Part shown: piece after piece, positions 4,884 to 13,100 of the stretch
How the letters are laid out: each line of letters begins with the position of its first letter
Numbering within the stretch: position 1 is the stretch's first letter
NCBI GenBank assembly: GCA_045628845.1
Contig: JAZQQE010000044.1
Span: 1-13,100, forward strand
Length of the DNA stretch: 13,100 nucleotides
Origin: RGIG7949 sp045628845
GTDB lineage: Bacteria > Bacillota > Clostridia > Oscillospirales > Oscillospiraceae
Reading direction: 5' to 3'
Notes under the pieces: model-generated
What the model was told of the DNA's origin: nothing
Databases searched by the model: none
Seen by the model: only the letters and a program-made list of their open reading frames with translations
Translations under genes and position numbers: made by a program

Positions 4884-7800
4884 CGATGACCGTTCCAATC
4901 AGATTGTGGAATACCGTGCAGCAGGCCGCCCGCGTGGTATAATCCTGCGGGCCGAAGGCCCCGCCGGGATAGCCGTGGATGATATCCGCGGAGGAGCAGA
5001 AGTCGACGTCGGAGACGGCCCAACCGCTGATATCTCCCGCATCGGTGAAGCTCAGGGGGCTGCCGGGCTTCACGGCATAGCCGCGGAACTTGATGTATCT
5101 GTTCACGAACGCGCACATCTGCTCTCTCGTGACGTAGTCATTCGGTGCGAAGAGATCGTTGCCTATGCCGGTGACGAGTCCGTTTTCCGCGCCCCACGCG
5201 ACCGCCTTGGCATACCATTCGTACTCGGGAACGTCAAGGAAGGAGGAGACGCCTGCGGGCTCGGGACGGTTCTCCATGTTCCAGAGGACCATGACGAACA
5301 TGGATCTCGTCATCGATTCGTCGGGCATGAACAGACCGCCGCCCACGCCGTTGAAGATGCCTCTTGCGGCGCAGAATTCGATGTCGTCCTTCGCCCAGTG
5401 ACCGTCGATGTCGGTGAACATTACGTCCGCGTTCTTGAACAGTACGGTCCTGCCCGTCGGATTCAGATAATAGAGTGTGCCGTCCTCGGCCTCGGATACC
5501 TTAATGATGACCTCTTCGCCGTTGTCGTCGATATAGTAGGGGATGTATCCGTTTTCGGATGCACCCTCCGGGAGCGGCACGGAGCGGAGGATATAGTCGC
5601 CGGCGGGGGAAGGATCATAATTGCCCGGCTGAGACACCGCAGTAAATACCGCCTGGACCGTTACGCTGCCCGACGTGGGTATCGTGACGTCGATGGTCGC
5701 CGCGTTTCCGGCGTCCGCCCCGTTCACGACCCAGTGGTCGAACACGTAGCCTGCGTCAGCGATGGCAGTAAGAACTGCGGATCCGCCGGAGACGGGATTG
5801 CCTGCTACGTTCACGGTCCCGCCGATGGTGCTGCTGAGAATGAGGGGGATGTCATCGCTGAATACGGCTTCTACCGTAAGGTATGCGCCTTGAGAAACTT
5901 CATATTTTCCGATGAGCATGCCCTTTGCGCCGCTCTCGGCGTAAAAGCTGCCGCCCGGAGTAACGGAAGCCTGACCTTCCGCGGCATATACCTCCCAGTA
6001 AACGCTTTCCTGCGGCAGGGCGAAGCTTTGGCTTCCGGCCGTTCCGAGAAGCGTAAGCTGCGCGCTGATGCTTCCCTCGCGGGTGCTGACGGTACCGGTT
6101 TCAAGAACACTGCTGTCCATCATCAGCTTTACGCCGTCAAGCTCGGACAGACCGCCGTGATAGACGTCGGCGCTTCTGGCCTCGCTGCTGCCTGCGGCAT
6201 CGGCCGCTTCGACGCTCACGCGGAAGCAGGATGCGCTGTTATAGTCGGGGATGTTTACCGCAAAGCTGAACGTGCCGTCCGCCGCCGTCTGTACGGGAGC
6301 GCTGCTGCGGACCGTCGTGCCGTTGACTTTGACAGAGATGAGCGCGTCGGCGTCCGTCACGCCGGAGACCGTAAGCACGCCGGAGCGGCTGAAATAGGAG
6401 CCGTTGAGCGGGGAAGTGAGCAGGAGCCTCGGAGCGAGCGTGTCCACGGTGAAGTGTTCCGTGACGCTGAATCCGTCGCCCTCCGCGTCCTTGCCCGTGA
6501 TACGGAGCGTGTGGTCGCCCTGGGTAAGTCCTGTAAGCGGCAGGGAAGCGGACGCGGCATTCCGGATATACGCCGCCTCCGTCAAAGCATCAGAGTAGAT
6601 CTCCTCGTCATCGAGGAAAACTCTTGCGGTAACGGCCGTATCGGAATTGACAGCGAAGTTCAGAGCTTCCGAACGGTACACGCTCTTTGAACCGACTGCC
6701 TGCTGACCGTTCTCGTCAAAATACTCGTACGGGACCTGCGCTGCGGCCTCCGAGGCGGTCACCGTTACCTGCGGCGTCGTTACCACCGGAAGCAGACCGG
6801 CGTCGACGATCAGTTCTTCGCCGTAAACGATGGACTTGTATCCGGATGCATCCGTGATGATGTTGTACGGCGTGATCCCGATCTTGTATGACCTATTTCC
6901 GGTAAGACCGTAGGTCGTTCCTTCATATTCGTAGCTTCCGCCAGTGCTGAAAGACGTTGAGCCGGATCCCGCCTTATCATAGGTCATGCTCTGGACGTCG
7001 GTCGCGGTGCCGTCCGAGTTGTAGACGGTGACAGAATAGCCGGACGTCCTTTCGCGCGCGGCGACTTCGATATCGTACGTCAGATTGCCGCCGGGGAAGC
7101 AGGTCACGTCCGCGGGCAGGATCGCCGCAGGAACGTTGGCGTTTTCGATATGTACCTGCGTATCGCTGTAAACGATGCCGTTGACTACGTCCTCCTCGGA
7201 GTAGACGGCGCGGAGGTAGTAGCTGCCGGAGGGAAGCGTCGCAGGAAGAGTGATATCCGCGCTTCCGGAAGTCAGACCGGTCTGAAGTATCCCGATGGGA
7301 TAGCCGCCGTCGAAGGAGGTCTGCGTGCTCTCTCCGTCTCTGTTTTCGCAGAGATAGAAGCTGATGGAGTCAAGCTCGGAGAGCTCGCTGCCCGTCCACG
7401 TGACGTTCATGACCGAGCCGGCGTCCGCCGCGCCGGAAGCGGCGCTGACGCTGTCAAGCTTGGGCAGGGGATTGACGTTGTAGAGGATGGCGCTCGTCTT
7501 GATGCCGGTCTCGATGGTCCACACGGGGCCGATATCCTCCGGCTCCGTTACGGTGAAGGACATCGTCGCGGTGCCCGTCACGTCATCGAAGGAAACGTTG
7601 GCGTTCGCACCCGCGTTCGGGTCCGTACCCGTGCCGTCCCAGCCCGCGGCTGCCGCTGCATCATAGAAAACAAGGCCGAAATCAAGGCCGGAATCGTTCT
7701 TTACGGTAAAGCTCTGCGCAAGTGTACGGGCTTCCGCCTCGTCGGCAGCCTCGTAGCTGAGCTGAACGGCAACGGTATCGCCGGCGGCAAATTTGTGTTT

Positions 7801-10800
7801 CAGATAGTCGCTTGCGGTTTGAAGCGTGGAGGCGCCCATGAGGATCAGATCCCCGTCACCGACTGCTGCCGGCACGACTTCGAGGTTGGAACCGAAGTGG
7901 GCGTAGAGCGTTTGACCGCTTTCTTCATCGTAATAGACCGGAACGACGTCATACTCCGCCTCTACGCCCTCAAATTCCAGAAGGGACGGATAGGTCGGAT
8001 TTGCTTTGTCCTTTGCCGAGCCGAAGTTCACGGAGCTTTCGCCCCAGTAGTAGGTGACGCCGATGCCGATGTTCAAAACGGCGACCGCGCCCCAGATCTT
8101 TTCCGTGGAAATGCCGAGGTCTGCCGACATGATGGCCATTCCGCCGACGAGCGGGATGGACTTGGGTATCTTCAAGGCGGCGCGGGCGAACATCTCAAAG
8201 AACCAGTCGGTATAATCCTTGCCGATAAGGACGATATAACCCTGGCCCTCGATCACGCCCTGGAACAGGTTGACGTTGATGGCCGCTTTGAGATCGATGT
8301 CGGGATACCATTCGAGGCCGAGCTTGATATTTTCTATGACCTCGATCTCATCAAGTATCTTGATGTCCTCGGCTTCCAGAGAGAAGCCCGTCAGGCCGAT
8401 CTCGATCTTCGCCTTGCCGTCGAGTATCTGAACGATGCTGAAGCTCATCGCAACGCAGAGCTTCAGCGGCGGGACAGCCTGCGTGAGGAAAATGGTGTCG
8501 TAGAGGTTGGAGAAGCCGCCTCCGCCGCCGGTCAGCCAAAGGACGCCGCAGCCGTCCACGTTGATTCCGGGCTTGAAGCCGCCGATGAAGAAGTATATCT
8601 CGTCGGGGATGGGAATGTCATCGTGGCTCTTGAAGCTGAGCTTTGCTTCCATCTCGAATTTTTCGAGCTCCATTTCGCCCTCAAAGCCGAATGACCAGTC
8701 GTTGATCGTGTTGACTTCCAGTTCGCCCTCGATCTTGGGCAGGGAGTCGATCATGTTGGCAACGCCGACCTTGACCTTGAAGTGCAGACCGACGAAGCCC
8801 TCGCCGCAGCCGAACAGGATGTCCGGCACGTTGACAGCCGTGTTGACGCCGCGCTTGGCGTCATCATCCTCTTCCTCGTCCACGCTCTTGAAATCCAGCA
8901 GCTTATTTATGCGGCCTGCGTTGTAGGCGTACTGATAAAGGCTCGGGGTATCCTCTGTCCAGAGATCCCAAAGGCCCTTGATCTTGTCAAAATAGGTCTG
9001 CTTGCTCTCGTCCTTTTCGTAATCGGGATTTGCCTGCATGAAGCTCAGACTCAGCTGCGCCGAGAAGGAAAGCACGCGCCCGATCTCCTCGTCGCCATCC
9101 TTCATCACGCCGAGCTGTGCAAAGGCCATCTTGAACGCCATGCCGAGGAGGCTCTGCGCCGCACCGAATACGTTCGGCCATATCAGCGTGATGTGGTTCG
9201 CGCTCGAATCCTCTTCGCTTTCGGCGCGCTCGCCGTTTTCATCGTACTCGATGAGGGAATATTCCTCGCCCTGCTCGATCTTGGTGAAGGCGGCTTTGCC
9301 TTTCCATACGCTCGTGCGGGCGTCGCTGGTGTAGAGCCCGCCGTCGAATTCCACGCAGACTGCGCCGCCCTCGTTGCCGCCTTCGTAGTACACGGACATC
9401 GTGCCGCCCTCGAAGTCAAGGCAGTTGTTGATGGTGATGCAGTTGTCGACGGTATACTTTCTTGTCTCCGCGTCCAGCGTCTTGGTACTGAGCGCGGTGT
9501 AATTAGTGTAGCCGACGACCGCGCCGTTTCCGTCATATACCTTGCTCGCCTGCTCGGGAGTGAACTCGCCGCGGATATCCATCAGCGTCCCGACGAACGT
9601 TCCGTGACCGTCGTAATAGGTGCCGGCGGTCTGCTTGAATTGTTTCAGTTCGTCTTCGGTCGTGAAGTGGCGGATCTGATAGCAGAAGCTGTCGTTTCCT
9701 TCATCGAACTTTGCGACGGTGAGGATACCGTAGCAGTCGTTTTTATACTTGGGATTGTCCGAAACGAGGAAGCGCATCGTGCCGGAGGTCTGCGCGAACG
9801 CCTCGCTTACGATACCCGCTCCGACGGCTGCGGAAGTCCATTCCAGACGGATGCACCAGCTTCCGGTCGCAAGGCGGATGTCGTCGGTGAGAGCGATATC
9901 CATGACACCGTCTTTGATGGAGATGTTCTCATGGGGAATGAGGACGCCGCCGGTCGTTTCTTCACCGGGATAGGCATACAGATTCCAATGGGAGGCATCA
10001 GCCAAAAGATTTTCGTTGCTGACCGTAAGGTACAGATGGCGTGTTCCGGATGAATAGATAACGTCCGGCGTCATGGAGGCGAAGGTCACGGCGGGAATAT
10101 TGCCGTTCACACCGGGGACGAGAACGTATATGGTCTTTTCGCCGAGCAGATTGCTGTCCACGACCTCGTTAGTGTAGACCTCGAGGGTGATGCGCTCATA
10201 AGAAGCATCGTCTTTGAGATCGGCCTTGAAATAAAGAGGCTGTTCTTTGATCTCGCCTGTCTTCAATTCGGAATAGAAGACCTCATACGGGTCGGTGGAG
10301 GTGTAGCTTACGCCGGGGATCGCCTCGCCGGAGCTGCCGAGCGGCATCAGACCGGAGGTGCTTCTGACGGAAAGGATCAGATCGCTGAGGTCAGCGGCGG
10401 TCTCGCTCTCGTAGTTTTCCAGTACTGCGGAGACCGTGAAGTCGGCCTCGCCGATACCCGGTGTATCGGTGTATCCGTCCTTCGTGTCGTTCAGATACAG
10501 ACGCAGCGGCGCGGAGGCGTTGACTGCGACCGAGTCGGATACGGGTACGCTGCTGTTGGAGTACACGCCGTAGCAGCTGGTGAAGGTGCCGGCAGCGGCG
10601 GGGGCGATGCTGCCGAGGTCAAAATACATCGCGTAAGCGCTGTCAGCGGTCATGTATGCGTTGACGGAGTTCGTGAAGTTGAGAGTGCTGTCCGGGGCAA
10701 AGTCATACAGCGTGGAGGCAAGCTTGCTCCAATGACCGAAAGCGATACTGTCGGGCAGAGTGCTGTTTACAACGTATGCCTGAACGGAAGGGGAGGAAAT

Positions 10801-11412
10801 ATCGTCGACTGCGTAAAAGTTCTGCGGGACGGCGCTGCCGCTGATCACCGTCTCGGACTTGACCGTGCTTCCTGCCACTTCATAGAAAGCGTAGTCGATA
10901 TTTCCGAGATACGTGTCCATCAGCAGACGGGCGCTGACGCTGACGGGAGCGCTGCCGTTGTTGGTCACACCGGCGGTGACGGAGACCATGCCGTGCTCGG
11001 CGGAGGAGACGTTGGGCAGGGAAATGATCTCTGTAAACAGCAGATCTCCGAGCATCCACTGTGCTATGATCTCGCCGTCATCGGAGGTCTGGGTAACGGC
11101 GACGGAGCTGCTTCCCGGATACGTTCCGCCGAAAATATAGTCTTTTCCGTCTATCCTGAAAGAGAGGAACGAGGTGTCGTAATCACTGCTGTGATAAAGC
11201 AGGTCTTTATCGTTGTCGGATTTTTTCAGGTTGTTGCCCTTGTTCGTCCTGACTGCGAAGCCGCCGTTTTCGCCCGAGACGTCAACGGTGATAAACCCGT
11301 TGTCGAGCGTGTAGACGGTGGGGGACACGGCTGCCAGCGCCGAGAGCGGAAGGCATCCTAACAGCAGGATCAGTACAAGGAACAGAGAGATAAAGCGTTT
11401 TCCGTTTTTCAT
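4870..11412 (-). CDS. Giant exported multi-domain surface protein with C-terminal SLH triplet
   Basis: A 2180-residue secreted protein of unknown function. MKNGKRF, a hydrophobic run and SALA (residues 1-27) form the signal peptide. From about 30 to 300 lies a beta-rich domain, perhaps like the mutarotase or glycosidase super-sandwich. Beta-sandwich modules, one IPT/TIG-like, fill about 320-540. Residues 540-740 are mixed beta. A helical stretch with a hydrophobic patch and an acidic DEEEDDD linker spans 740-855. A long region of alternating strands rich in Gly and aromatics (863-1128) is unassigned. Ig/FN3-like modules follow between about 1317 and 1755; one starts DTLAPRLLLTSP near 1657. 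A divergent InlB B-repeat-like module (STIGGTVNV to VQAVFT) spans about 1861-1925. SLH repeats begin at 1999, 2058 and 2122 with MTRSM, VTREQ and TTRAA. I see no catalytic motif. An adhesive or structural role on the cell wall is inferred from the architecture. The start is fixed by a perfect AAGGAGGT. The gene is the middle member of the operon. Confidence 0.93.
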   Translation of the reverse strand: MKNGKRFISLFLVLILLLGCLPLSALAAVSPTVYTLDNGFITVDVSGENGGFAVRTNKGNNLKKSDNDKDLLYHSSDYDTSFLSFRIDGKDYIFGGTYPGSSSVAVTQTSDDGEIIAQWMLGDLLFTEIISLPNVSSAEHGMVSVTAGVTNNGSAPVSVSARLLMDTYLGNIDYAFYEVAGSTVKSETVISGSAVPQNFYAVDDISSPSVQAYVVNSTLPDSIAFGHWSKLASTLYDFAPDSTLNFTNSVNAYMTADSAYAMYFDLGSIAPAAAGTFTSCYGVYSNSSVPVSDSVAVNASAPLRLYLNDTKDGYTDTPGIGEADFTVSAVLENYESETAADLSDLILSVRSTSGLMPLGSSGEAIPGVSYTSTDPYEVFYSELKTGEIKEQPLYFKADLKDDASYERITLEVYTNEVVDSNLLGEKTIYVLVPGVNGNIPAVTFASMTPDVIYSSGTRHLYLTVSNENLLADASHWNLYAYPGEETTGGVLIPHENISIKDGVMDIALTDDIRLATGSWCIRLEWTSAAVGAGIVSEAFAQTSGTMRFLVSDNPKYKNDCYGILTVAKFDEGNDSFCYQIRHFTTEDELKQFKQTAGTYYDGHGTFVGTLMDIRGEFTPEQASKVYDGNGAVVGYTNYTALSTKTLDAETRKYTVDNCITINNCLDFEGGTMSVYYEGGNEGGAVCVEFDGGLYTSDARTSVWKGKAAFTKIEQGEEYSLIEYDENGERAESEEDSSANHITLIWPNVFGAAQSLLGMAFKMAFAQLGVMKDGDEEIGRVLSFSAQLSLSFMQANPDYEKDESKQTYFDKIKGLWDLWTEDTPSLYQYAYNAGRINKLLDFKSVDEEEDDDAKRGVNTAVNVPDILFGCGEGFVGLHFKVKVGVANMIDSLPKIEGELEVNTINDWSFGFEGEMELEKFEMEAKLSFKSHDDIPIPDEIYFFIGGFKPGINVDGCGVLWLTGGGGGFSNLYDTIFLTQAVPPLKLCVAMSFSIVQILDGKAKIEIGLTGFSLEAEDIKILDEIEVIENIKLGLEWYPDIDLKAAINVNLFQGVIEGQGYIVLIGKDYTDWFFEMFARAALKIPKSIPLVGGMAIMSADLGISTEKIWGAVAVLNIGIGVTYYWGESSVNFGSAKDKANPTYPSLLEFEGVEAEYDVVPVYYDEESGQTLYAHFGSNLEVVPAAVGDGDLILMGASTLQTASDYLKHKFAAGDTVAVQLSYEAADEAEARTLAQSFTVKNDSGLDFGLVFYDAAAAAGWDGTGTDPNAGANANVSFDDVTGTATMSFTVTEPEDIGPVWTIETGIKTSAILYNVNPLPKLDSVSAASGAADAGSVMNVTWTGSELSELDSISFYLCENRDGESTQTSFDGGYPIGILQTGLTSGSADITLPATLPSGSYYLRAVYSEEDVVNGIVYSDTQVHIENANVPAAILPADVTCFPGGNLTYDIEVAARERTSGYSVTVYNSDGTATDVQSMTYDKAGSGSTSFSTGGSYEYEGTTYGLTGNRSYKIGITPYNIITDASGYKSIVYGEELIVDAGLLPVVTTPQVTVTASEAAAQVPYEYFDENGQQAVGSKSVYRSEALNFAVNSDTAVTARVFLDDEEIYSDALTEAAYIRNAASASLPLTGLTQGDHTLRITGKDAEGDGFSVTEHFTVDTLAPRLLLTSPLNGSYFSRSGVLTVSGVTDADALISVKVNGTTVRSSAPVQTAADGTFSFAVNIPDYNSASCFRVSVEAADAAGSSEARSADVYHGGLSELDGVKLMMDSSVLETGTVSTREGSISAQLTLLGTAGSQSFALPQESVYWEVYAAEGQASVTPGGSFYAESGAKGMLIGKYEVSQGAYLTVEAVFSDDIPLILSSTIGGTVNVAGNPVSGGSAVLTAIADAGYVFDHWVVNGADAGNAATIDVTIPTSGSVTVQAVFTAVSQPGNYDPSPAGDYILRSVPLPEGASENGYIPYYIDDNGEEVIIKVSEAEDGTLYYLNPTGRTVLFKNADVMFTDIDGHWAKDDIEFCAARGIFNGVGGGLFMPDESMTRSMFVMVLWNMENRPEPAGVSSFLDVPEYEWYAKAVAWGAENGLVTGIGNDLFAPNDYVTREQMCAFVNRYIKFRGYAVKPGSPLSFTDAGDISGWAVSDVDFCSSADIIHGYPGGAFGPQDYTTRAACCTVFHNLIGTVIDAYK

Positions 11413-11418
11413 GTCCGT

Positions 11419-11426
11419 ACCTCCTT
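11419..11426 (-). promoter_or_regulatory. Shine-Dalgarno site of the giant SLH gene, overlapping the upstream stop
   Basis: AAGGAGGT stands 6 bases before the ATG at 11412 and shares its first two bases with the TAA stop (11425-11427) of the upstream gene. This arrangement decides the start and lets ribosomes finishing the first gene reload on the second. Confidence 0.9.
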
Positions 11427-13100
11427 AACTTTCAACGTCGATCAGGCAGCGCAGGCTCTGTCTGCTCTGTGTCTGCAGATAGAACGTGTAGAAGCCCACC
11501 GAGCTGACCGTAAAGTGTCCGTTGGGATCAACGTCGATCTGGCTGCCGAGATATTTAATCTGTCCGTCGTAGAAGATACCGCGTGCGATAGTCACCTGAT
11601 AAGGCTCGCCGGGTTCGCTGAGATTGGAAACGGTGAGCGTGTGCTCGCCGGGAGCGATGCAGATGACGCCGCTGCTTTCAAGGCGTTCGCCGTCGATGCA
11701 GATGACCGGCTGAGCCTTGCTGATCACCTTGACGAACCGTTTGGCGGTCGCGATGTTTCCGGAGGGGTCCTTCGCGGTGATCTCGACCGTGTAGACTCCC
11801 GGGACGTTGAGGTTTACGCTGCTGCTGTCGAATGTGAGCTGAGCCGTTCCGCTGTTGTCAGAGGCGGTCACGCCGCTTTCAAGCAGATCCTTCAGCTCGG
11901 TGGCAGTACAGCCCTCCGTGACCTTGACGGTAGTGGAGGCCATGCTGATGACCGGGATGACGTTGTCGATGGTACTGACGGTCACGGTGATCTCGGTCAT
12001 GTTGTCTGCGGCGTCGACAAAGAAGAGCGTCCTCGTTCCGTTGGAGCTGAAGGTAATATCCGTATTCACGCCCGCGGTCAGGGAAATGTCGCCGGCGTAA
12101 TAGTGGAGGATGCAGTCCTCGTTGCTCCTGACAGTTGCGGTCACAACGCCGGAAGAAGCGCTGCGCGAGGAAAGATCGCCGGACGCGGGATCGACGAAGG
12201 TGATGACCGGTGCCGTGCAGTCGGGCACAAGGCCTGTGGGCTCGTCGGTCTCGGTGTCGAAGGAGTATACGCTGACGTTGCCGGCAAGGTCTGTGAGAGT
12301 TACGTCTGTTTTGCTCTTTCCGCTGAGAGTGAAGCTGTAAGGATTGTACCGGTCATAGAGCGTACCGTCGCTGCCGACGTAGAGACTTTCGCTGAAATAC
12401 AGCGTATAGCGCAGAGCGTACGGCTTGTCGGAGCTGGCATAGTGCCGGAGCGGTTCGATGTCCGCGTAACAGGCGGGAGCAGTCATGTCGATGGCGTCAT
12501 AGGGAAGCAGCAGATAAGTTTCGGCAGTCTGCCCGTTCGGAGCATAGACGGTCGCCTTTATCGTTTCACCGCAGCTCGCTTCATCCGTGAACGTGACAGT
12601 AATGCGCTGGCTCGTCTCATCCCACGTGATGCCGTAATAGGTTCCGTCCTGCGGCAGAGCGACGTATTCGCCGCTGTAATCCAGGTATTCGAGCTTCGTT
12701 GCGCCGTCGGTTATGTCGATGGGCTTGTCGCTGTAGATATGCGCCGTGACTTCTGTGTTGACAGGACCGTTTGTCGGCTGTGTTTCGTCGATCTCTTCAA
12801 GACCGTCGGTCTCAACGGTCAGACCCGGTGCCCATTCGACCGTCAGCACGGGTGCGCTGTCATCTATCTCCGTCAGCGGCGTCAGCTCGCTGAGACTGGA
12901 GTTTCCAGCGGCGTCCGTGACGGTTGCGGGGACGCCGGAGTTCGTGTTGAAGGTTATGCAGAAGGGATAATTTTCGCTGCTGTAAACGCCGCTCGTAGCG
13001 GTATTCCGGCGGATAGTGCTTCCGATGACGTTCAGGGTGTCGACCGGAGTGTCCGCTCCGTCGTCCGCCTTGTCTCCGACTTTCAGATACAGCGTATGCT
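11425..13100 (-). CDS. Ig-like repeat surface protein, C-terminal part (5' end outside window)
   Basis: The frame is open to the window edge. Reading back from 12849 gives about 84 further codons without a stop, including TDAAGNSSLSELTPLTEIDD, so the GTG at 12849 is internal and the N-terminus is missing. The 557 or so visible residues are tandem bacterial Ig-like modules. They share a repeating cadence of D-x-A-x-N (TDAAGN, TDLAGN, VDAADN, KDPSGN), followed in the first three by a short linker and APV/IPV plus a hydrophobic strand. One module, starting at DNVIPVISM and ending FVKVIS, looks like a DUF5011-type cell-surface Ig fold. A last beta-rich module (about 130 residues) ends RCLIDVES and has no SLH repeat or LPXTG motif. 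It is probably an extracellular structural or adhesive protein. Any signal peptide or wall anchor would have to lie beyond the edge, or the protein may be held by its partners. It is the first operon member seen and the giant SLH gene starts 12 bases later. Confidence 0.88.
   Translation of the reverse strand, partial: HTLYLKVGDKADDGADTPVDTLNVIGSTIRRNTATSGVYSSENYPFCITFNTNSGVPATVTDAAGNSSLSELTPLTEIDDSAPVLTVEWAPGLTVETDGLEEIDETQPTNGPVNTEVTAHIYSDKPIDITDGATKLEYLDYSGEYVALPQDGTYYGITWDETSQRITVTFTDEASCGETIKATVYAPNGQTAETYLLLPYDAIDMTAPACYADIEPLRHYASSDKPYALRYTLYFSESLYVGSDGTLYDRYNPYSFTLSGKSKTDVTLTDLAGNVSVYSFDTETDEPTGLVPDCTAPVITFVDPASGDLSSRSASSGVVTATVRSNEDCILHYYAGDISLTAGVNTDITFSSNGTRTLFFVDAADNMTEITVTVSTIDNVIPVISMASTTVKVTEGCTATELKDLLESGVTASDNSGTAQLTFDSSSVNLNVPGVYTVEITAKDPSGNIATAKRFVKVISKAQPVICIDGERLESSGVICIAPGEHTLTVSNLSEPGEPYQVTIARGIFYDGQIKYLGSQIDVDPNGHFTVSSVGFYTFYLQTQSRQSLRCLIDVES

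Noticed and set aside
4896..4898. TTG at 4898 as the protease start
   Set aside because: No ribosome site precedes it, and ATG 4883 gives a typical basic signal-peptide start.
4723..6690. 655-codon open frame on the + strand opposite the protease and giant gene ends
   Set aside because: The translation is Arg/Asp/Val-rich with no motif and mirrors the codon bias of the true - strand genes.
7150..8694. 514-codon + strand open frame opposite the giant gene
   Set aside because: Shadow of the giant gene; no ribosome site or domain, and the - strand frame is a clear secreted multi-domain protein.
8782..10053. 423-codon + strand open frame opposite the giant gene
   Set aside because: Same reasons: antisense, compositionally biased and motif-free.
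11350..11360. Lipobox (LLGC, Cys20) in the giant protein's signal peptide
   Set aside because: The Cys is inside the hydrophobic run and is followed by LPLSALA, a good signal peptidase I site; SLH anchoring makes a lipid anchor unnecessary, though it cannot be fully excluded.
12847..12849. GTG at 12849 as the start of the Ig-like protein
   Set aside because: The frame continues upstream without a stop to base 13100, with the same Ig-like sequence style and no ribosome site, so the start is outside the window.
1..13100. CRISPR array, tRNA genes, IS elements or prophage genes
   Set aside because: I saw no evenly spaced short repeats, no cloverleaf other than the tmRNA ends, and no transposase or integrase motifs in any frame.

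Overview
This window looks like the chromosome of an anaerobic, Gram-positive Clostridia-type bacterium with moderately high GC, possibly an Oscillospirales-like gut species. The evidence is GC-rich housekeeping genes with strong AGGAGG ribosome sites, a one-piece tmRNA with an encoded CCA end, and large exported proteins anchored by S-layer homology (SLH) repeats. The taxonomic placement is inference only.

The left part (1-2007, + strand) is conserved housekeeping. It holds the 3' two thirds of a glyceraldehyde-3-phosphate dehydrogenase gene (gap), then smpB, a cytosolic cyclophilin, and ssrA (tmRNA). SmpB and tmRNA are the two partners of trans-translation, which rescues stalled ribosomes. 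Here they lie about 580 bases apart with only the cyclophilin gene between them. I see no promoter immediately before ssrA, so the tmRNA may be processed from a longer transcript. Its predicted tag is EKNDFLPVAA.

The middle part (2008-3476) begins with a 19-bp hairpin behind ssrA. A clearly AT-richer patch follows, holding a small PD-(D/E)XK-like nuclease gene broken by a +1 frameshift at a run of seven A. After a terminator comes a GC-rich GNAT acetyltransferase gene with its own plausible promoter. Two strong hairpins between 3203 and 3367 end the converging transcription units: one for the acetyltransferase (+) and one for the surface-protein operon (-).

The right part (3477-13100, - strand) is a surface-protein operon transcribed right to left. 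First comes an Ig-like repeat protein that runs off the window edge. A stop/Shine-Dalgarno overlap and 12 bases separate it from a 2180-residue exported protein with many beta-sandwich modules, a long unassigned core and a C-terminal SLH triplet. That gene overlaps by 14 bases the last one, an exported subtilisin-like serine protease (S8) with a C-terminal SLH triplet clearly paralogous to that of the giant protein. The likely picture is a secreted or anchored adhesin/structural assembly with a co-anchored protease that could process it, self-process the layer or act on outside substrates. No substrate can be read from the sequence. The operon's promoter lies beyond the right edge.

I found no CRISPR array, no tRNA, no recognisable IS element and no integrase. 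Several long open frames opposite the giant gene are judged to be shadows.
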